NCBI GenBank assembly: GCA_018242505.1 | Contig: JAFEBU010000030.1 | Location: 1 to 54,332, forward strand | Length of the DNA stretch: 54,332 nt | Direction: 5' to 3' | From: Pseudomonadota bacterium | Lineage (GTDB): Bacteria > Pseudomonadota > Alphaproteobacteria > Reyranellales > Reyranellaceae | Shown: positions 50,251-54,332 of the stretch, piece by piece | Position numbering within the stretch: the first letter of the stretch is position 1 | How the letters are laid out: each line of letters begins with the position of its first letter | The notes under the pieces: generated by a model | Database searches by the model: none | What the model saw: only the letters and a program-made list of their open reading frames with translations | Told to the model about the DNA's origin: nothing | Position numbers and translations under genes: made by a program

Positions 50251-51687
50251 ATGGCTCACGAGAAGCAATTCTATGTCGATGGTGCCTGGGTTGATCCGAT
50301 CGAGCTCAAGCTGCTCGACGTGATCGATCCTTCAACCGAGGAGGCGTACACACAGATCGCGGTTGGGAGTCCGGCCGATGTCGATCGAGCAGTAGCCGCC
50401 GCGCGCAAGGCGTTCCGTAGCTACAGCCGGAGCACGCGCAAGGAGCGCCTCGAGCTGCTGCGCACCATTCTCGCCGAATACAAAAAGCGCCAGAAGAACG
50501 TAGGTGACGCGATCTCGCAGGAAATGGGCGCCCCTCTTGAATTCGCCCGAACCATCCAAGCTGGACGCGGCGTGGCGCATCTCGAGCGCATGATCGAGGT
50601 GCTGGAGACCTACGAGTTCGAGTATTTGCAGGGAAGCACCCTGATCGCGCGCGAGCCAATCGGCGTGTGTGGCCTGATCACTCCATGGAACTGGCCGACC
50701 AACCAGATCGCCTGCAAGGTGCTGCCCGCCCTCGCCGCCGGCTGCACCATGGTGCTGAAACCGTCAGAGGAAGCACCGATCGACGCCATCATTTGGAGCG
50801 AGGTCATGCACGCCGCTGGCACGCCCAAGGGCGTCTACAACATGATACAGGGAACCGGCGCAGTGGTCGGCGAGGCGATGTCCGCTCATCCCGATATCGA
50901 CATGATGTCCTTCACTGGCTCGACCCGTGCCGGTATCCGCGTGGCGCAGGCCGCAGCCACCACGGTGAAGCGAGTTGCCCAGGAGCTTGGCGGCAAGTCG
51001 GCCAACATCCTGCTACCGGACGTCGACTTCCAGAGTGCCGTTACAAAGGGCATCAACAGCATGATGACGAACTCGGGGCAGTCCTGCACGGCGCCGAGCC
51101 GCATGTTCGTACCCGCCGATCGCCATGAGGAGGTAAAAAGGATCGCCAAAGAGGCCGCAGAGAAGTTCGTGGTCGGCGATCCGCGTGCACCCGAAACCAA
51201 ACTCGGCCCGGTCGTGAACGCCACGCAATATGAGAAGATCCAGCGGCTGATCCAAGCCGGCATCGATGAAGGCGCGGAGCTGGTAACAGGCGGCCCCGGC
51301 CGGCCCGAGAACCTCAATCGCGGCTACTACGTGCGACCGACCGTATTCGCCAATGTCCGCAACGATATGACGATTGCGCGAGAAGAGATCTTTGGACCGG
51401 TGATCGCTATCCTGCCATACAAGAGTGAAGCAGAGGTCATTGAACAGGCCAACGACACGATCTACGGCCTTGCCGCCTACGTCCAAGCAAAGGACGTCGA
51501 GCACGGTCGTAAGGTTGCCGCGCAAATGCGTGCCGGCAACGTCCATCTCAACTATCCCCTCGGCGACACCGCCGCGCCCTTCGGCGGCTACAAGCAATCC
51601 GGCAATGGCCGCGAATACGGCGAATGGGGTCTTGAAGAGTTCCTCGAGACCAAAGCCGTGATCGGTTACGAGACGGCGAAGGCTTAG
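50251..51687 (+). CDS. NAD(P)-dependent aldehyde dehydrogenase (4 of 4)
   Basis: 478 residues. Cofactor site: TPWNWPTNQIACKVLPALAAGCTMVLKPSEEAPIDA and FTGSTRAGIR. Catalytic Glu245 (VAQELGGKSA) and Cys279 (NSGQSCTAPSRMFVP). It ends YKQSGNGREYGEWGLEEFLETKAV. It belongs to the branch of plant-type and coniferyl or general aldehyde dehydrogenases. It follows modE by 33 bp without a visible promoter or ModE dyad of its own, so it is probably co-transcribed with modE. The gene ends 12 bp before an IS630 fragment, close to the right border of the island. Confidence 0.95.
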   Translation: MAHEKQFYVDGAWVDPIELKLLDVIDPSTEEAYTQIAVGSPADVDRAVAAARKAFRSYSRSTRKERLELLRTILAEYKKRQKNVGDAISQEMGAPLEFARTIQAGRGVAHLERMIEVLETYEFEYLQGSTLIAREPIGVCGLITPWNWPTNQIACKVLPALAAGCTMVLKPSEEAPIDAIIWSEVMHAAGTPKGVYNMIQGTGAVVGEAMSAHPDIDMMSFTGSTRAGIRVAQAAATTVKRVAQELGGKSANILLPDVDFQSAVTKGINSMMTNSGQSCTAPSRMFVPADRHEEVKRIAKEAAEKFVVGDPRAPETKLGPVVNATQYEKIQRLIQAGIDEGAELVTGGPGRPENLNRGYYVRPTVFANVRNDMTIAREEIFGPVIAILPYKSEAEVIEQANDTIYGLAAYVQAKDVEHGRKVAAQMRAGNVHLNYPLGDTAAPFGGYKQSGNGREYGEWGLEEFLETKAVIGYETAKA

Positions 51688-51699
51688 GCCTTCGGCTTA

Positions 51700-51900
51700 T
51701 CAGGCGCCAAATCCTTGCTGACGAGTTGCGGGATCGGCAGCAATCAGTTCGCGCACCAACAGCTCATGGGCTGCCAGGGAAAACAGTCGATGACCACCCA
51801 TCCGGCCGGCTTCCAAACGGCCGGTCTGTTTCCAGCGATGGACCAGTTTGATCGCCGCACTCTCACTGACCGCAAAGCGGGCCGCCGCTGCTCGCCGGAA
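51700..51900 (-). pseudogene. IS630-family transposase, N-terminal fragment
   Basis: The minus-strand frame contains FRRAAAARFAVSESAAIKLVHRWKQTGRLEAGRMGGHRLFSLAAHELLVRELIAA, the N-terminal helix-turn-helix of IS630-family transposases (RRxAAxRFxVSxSxAIxxxxRxxxTG and KPMGG-like). It lacks the normal start, as the preceding bases belong to the recombinase remnant, and stops soon after. The DDE catalytic part is missing. The junction near 51890-51905 is approximate. Confidence 0.7.
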
Positions 51901-52420
51901 GGAACGTCTCCTTGCGCCTGACCTAGTTGCGGCCTTCATCGAGGGCTTCCAAGCGGAAATGGTACGAACCCAAGCGACCGAGAAAGCGCGCCGCGCACAG
52001 ACGGAGAAGAAGCGCTTGGAGATCGATCACAAGATCACAGCTCTCGTTCGGGCAATCGAAGACGGCTTATATGAGCCATCGATGAAACACAGACTGCGGG
52101 CCCTGGAGCAAGAGAAGGCACTCTTGCCCGGGGGATTTGACGAGCGACGCCGGTCCCGACCCAGACGTCCTGCTCCATCCCCAGCTTCCAGCCATTTACC
52201 GGCGCCGGATCGAGGATCTGACCCGCACCCTGGACATGCCAGATAACGAGCCGGCGTTGGAACTCCTGCGATCAATGATCGATCGGGTGGAACTCTTTCC
52301 GCGCACTGACGCCAAGGGACTCGACGCCGTTCTTCATGGCGAACTCGCCGCGATCCTGCAGGTATACACTGACGCCGCTTCCAAACGAAAGACGCCCCGC
52401 CAAGCTAATGGCGGGCCGTC
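51890..52420 (+). pseudogene. Serine recombinase, C-terminal remnant with frameshift
   Basis: Two plus-strand frames match successive parts of a large serine recombinase. The first (to about 52135) reads RRKERLLAPDLVAAFIEGFQAEMVR, then a helical coiled coil KKRLEIDHKITALVRAIEDGLYEPSMKHRLRALEQEKALL. The second (from about 52137, another frame) reads LLHPQLPAIYRRRIEDLTRTLDMPDNEPALELLRSMIDRVELFPR and LHGELAAIL. The switch lies at a G-rich run near 52130. The N-terminal catalytic resolvase domain is absent. Confidence 0.75.
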
Positions 52421-52425
52421 TTTCG
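52386..52425 (+). terminator. Strong hairpin after the recombinase remnant
   Basis: CGAAAGACG pairs with CGTCTTTCG (9 bp) and CCGCCA with TGGCGG (6 bp) across a 2x2 internal loop and a 6-nt apical loop. It fits an intrinsic terminator of the former recombinase gene. Confidence 0.6.
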
Positions 52426-52455
52426 TCGGTGGTTGCGGGGGCCCGCAACCACCGA
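52426..52455. repeat. Palindrome sharing 17 bp with the tRNA-like site at 37672
   Basis: A 14-bp arm (TCGGTGGTTGCGGG), a GG spacer and its exact complement. Bases 52439-52455 equal 37672-37688 in the same orientation. It could be the second end of an insertion or a recombinase site. Confidence 0.5.
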
Positions 52456-53232
52456 GACCGACATTCGCTGGTGGCCTCTATCTGATGGACGATGAGGGCT
52501 CTGCCTTGCTGCCTTCAGCCTTGGACAAACAAGTCGTAGCATACGGCACGGTGGACGCAAACCGTCAGAAGGACGCGGATGGCCTTCGAGTGCCGACAGG
52601 CACAGCGGCCTAATCCTTGCGCTTTAGAAGAAGCCAGCGGCGGTCTGCATGTACGAGACCTCAGGTCGTTCCTAGAAGAGTGTAACCGACGTACCATGGC
52701 TAACAAAGCCGCTAAAAAATCACGCCGGAGAGACCCACCGGGCATATGCATATTCCATATGTGATGATTTGACCTTTCCGGCTCCGCAAACGCAGCCTGT
52801 CACTTTTGAAGGTGCCCTTGACAGTCGCCGAGTCCTACGGCTTAGCATTCGTCCTGCAGCGGGATTGCGCAGACCTCACCAGTTTTGAATTTGTTGCGAC
52901 AGCCGCGTGCCGCCTTGGCCGATCGATGCCATCGACCTCAACGAGTGACCGTAGCGGCGATCAACTGCCCGTCTGAAGCCAACTCTCGTTGCCCTGCCTG
53001 CTGCCGGCCGATGAAGATCTACATCATGCTATACGACGTGCCCGGGACAGGCGGAGACAAGCCGGAGAATGATTGACGCCGGCAGCGGGCGTGCGGGGAG
53101 TTCCGCATAGACCGGCACAGCCGGCGACTCCGGCAATAGCTACAGCGCACAGCGCCAATCGTTTCAGGTCGGTGATCATACCTTTGCTTACAGCTGCGAA
53201 TCTATGGTTCGACTTAAAGTCGAGGGACCACA
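52456..53232. other. Region without recognisable genes
   Basis: About 780 bp holding only short open frames with no family resemblance on either strand. The composition is ordinary for the window. It is probably decayed mobile-element flank. Confidence 0.4.
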
Positions 53233-53300
53233 GAGGAGATGTGTTTGCAACCTTCTGCCTCTGTGACGGCGGCCGGCGACGCACGCCACGGAGTCGGCCG
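53233..53300 (+). repeat. 68-bp inverted repeat, left copy
   Basis: Matches the reverse complement of 54083-54150 at 62 of 68 positions without gaps. Shared blocks include TTGCAACCTTCTGCCTCT, TGACGGCGGCCG and ACGCCACGGAGTCGGCCG. Confidence 0.65.
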
Positions 53301-54082
53301 CCTCTCTTACGGCCCACAGGGGCAATTCACGGTGGGACTACTTCGACGTCGTTGCTAACGATAAAGTCCGTTGGCTTTTCCACCAGCCGCCCCATCATCC
53401 ATCTATCTCCGTCGAGCTGTAATCACTGCAAGCGATCCAGCTGATAGCAAATCCAATCGCACCCAACCAGTAAGTGTCCCTCGGACATCTTCAGGCATAC
53501 TGATAGGCGGCGACTACTCCAGCTTAGCGACTCAAGAAGTCGTTGAGTGGGCCGGTATCGTGGTGCCATCCACCAACCGGATCCGAAGCGCTGGGGAAGC
53601 GAGGGTACTTCTGGCCGATCGGCAACTCTGTGAACTCCGCATCGACCTTTACCGGATCTCCATCGAGCTCCGACAGCTCGACCCAGACGTCGAGGTAAGC
53701 CCGGCGGCCGTCGCCAAGGCACAAGACGAACCCGCCCGCGCAATGATCTGGTCCGTCGAACGACCAAAGGCTTCGACACCCTCAACATCCTCGAGCCGTG
53801 CATCTCGAGCGGGGGCATGCAAGGCTTGTCACAGCACGTAGAGTGGACCGCTGTCGTGCCTTTCGATAGAAGTCGCTTCGGGCATCAAAGGCTGGCTTGA
53901 TCTTGATGGTTCGAGAAGCGCCAGCGACACGGACAACCCGATCGCCAGCGCAACCACCGCTCTGAGATGTATAGAAGAGCTTGTAGCCGATTCACAAGGT
54001 GTGAGAGCGGCCCTGCGTTAGCCAGTGATTATCAAGTGCCGCGCCCTGACAAATCTGTGGCCCTGCCTGGCAAGGAGAAGGA
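53301..54082. other. Segment between the inverted repeats
   Basis: 782 bp. No complete gene is recognised. A minus-strand frame ending at 53524 (separate entry) looks coding-like. No transposase signature is seen, so the inverted pair does not enclose a known insertion sequence. Confidence 0.4.
53524..53781 (-). CDS. Unrecognised coding-like frame, possible gene remnant
   Basis: An 85-codon open stretch after an upstream stop, reading SLWSFDGPDHCAGGFVLCLG and later LDVWVELSELDGDPVKVDAEF. The sequence has a protein-like composition with alternating hydrophobic and charged residues, but no ATG start or ribosome-binding site, and I do not recognise a family. It may be the end of a degraded gene. 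Confidence 0.25.
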   Translation of the reverse strand, partial: GCRSLWSFDGPDHCAGGFVLCLGDGRRAYLDVWVELSELDGDPVKVDAEFTELPIGQKYPRFPSASDPVGGWHHDTGPLNDFLSR

Positions 54083-54150
54083 CGGCCGACTCCGTGGCGT
54101 ACGGCGACGGCCGCCGTCATAGAGGCAGAAGGTTGCAAGCACATCCCCTC
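54083..54150 (-). repeat. 68-bp inverted repeat, right copy
   Basis: Reverse-complement partner of 53233-53300, with six mismatches. The copies are 782 bp apart. Confidence 0.65.
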
Positions 54151-54157
54151 CATGGCC

Positions 54158-54331
54158 TTACGAACATAAGGTCCACCGAGTCTTCGAAGCTGTGACCTCT
54201 AGGTAGTGGATCTGTAATTTGCGATCGCTTGGCGGTTGTCCCTTGAGGGTTTCAAGGATCTGTCCGCACTCGCCGGTCCGGGGATCGGTGGTGCTGTATC
54301 GGGTCTCACAAGGCCGGCCGTTGCATTGACT
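54158..54331 (-). CDS. Partial unrecognised frame at right edge
   Basis: Open minus-strand frame entering from beyond the window and ending at TAA 54158. It reads CNGRPCETRYSTTDPRTGEC and then GQILETLKGQPPSDRKLQI. Two Cys residues and good codon use make it look coding, but the family is unknown and the start lies outside the window. Confidence 0.3.
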   Translation of the reverse strand, partial: SQCNGRPCETRYSTTDPRTGECGQILETLKGQPPSDRKLQIHYLEVTASKTRWTLCS

Positions 54332-54332
54332 C

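Noticed and set aside
52885..53076. 63-codon plus-strand frame near the right edge
   Set aside because: No ribosome-binding site, no family resemblance and a Cys/Arg-rich random-looking composition.
1..54332. CRISPR array or rRNA genes
   Set aside because: No regularly spaced short repeats and no rRNA-like sequence were noticed on reading through the window.

Overview
The window looks like an alphaproteobacterial chromosome segment. The evidence is the trb-type conjugation genes, a TraR-like LuxR regulator, a Fur/Mur-type regulator, a Rhodospirillales-like general porin and generally GC-rich coding. No rRNA, complete tRNA or CRISPR array was seen, and I do not name a genus.

Left part (1-24 kb), mostly chromosomal. 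A minus-strand run encodes an OprB-type porin, a secreted NHL-like protein, a Tat-exported DyP peroxidase (EfeB-like), a Fur-family regulator and the start of a secreted esterase cut by the window edge; an iron-linked role is inferred. An OmpR-type response regulator and histidine kinase follow, with visibly lower GC, then a GlxA-type AraC regulator and a large porin. A minus-strand block holds a class III nucleotide cyclase and a complete RND efflux operon (outer-membrane factor, adaptor, pump), plus a small periplasmic protein. After uppP come a COG4705-like membrane protein, a PepSY protein and a second two-component system. Direct repeats CTTAG/CTAAG spaced by 11 bp occur at four places here and may be the operator of one of these regulators.

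Middle part (24-37.7 kb), a conjugation module. A TraR-like receptor without a synthase faces a minus-strand run: traG, a CopG-type gene, trbB, C, D, E, J, L, F, G, I, a DUF2274 gene and a DUF736 gene. Most junctions overlap or are only a few bases apart. No relaxase, trbK or integrase is visible. The module ends at a degraded tRNA-3'-end-like sequence at 37.66 kb, part of which recurs at 52.44 kb.

Right part (38-51.7 kb), the most interesting section: a compact molybdenum/tungsten-responsive island. It encodes ModA, a BtuCDF/MolBCA-class ABC importer, a stand-alone molbindin (Mop), a ModE made of the DNA-binding domain only, four NAD(P)-type aldehyde dehydrogenases, an aldo/keto reductase, a cupin, a flavin reductase behind an 18-codon translationally coupled leader ORF, and two related small proteins of unknown function. 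Every inferred promoter region carries at least one 24-bp dyad close to CGCTATAT-N8-ATATAGCG, the form expected of ModE operators. The arrangement suggests that oxyanion supply controls a set of metal-cofactor-independent aldehyde-oxidising enzymes, for example as substitutes for molybdenum or tungsten aldehyde oxidoreductases.

Right edge (51.7-54.3 kb): remnants of an IS630 transposase and of a frameshifted serine recombinase, a strong hairpin, a 14-bp-arm palindrome and a 68-bp imperfect inverted repeat pair. No intact gene is recognised here.
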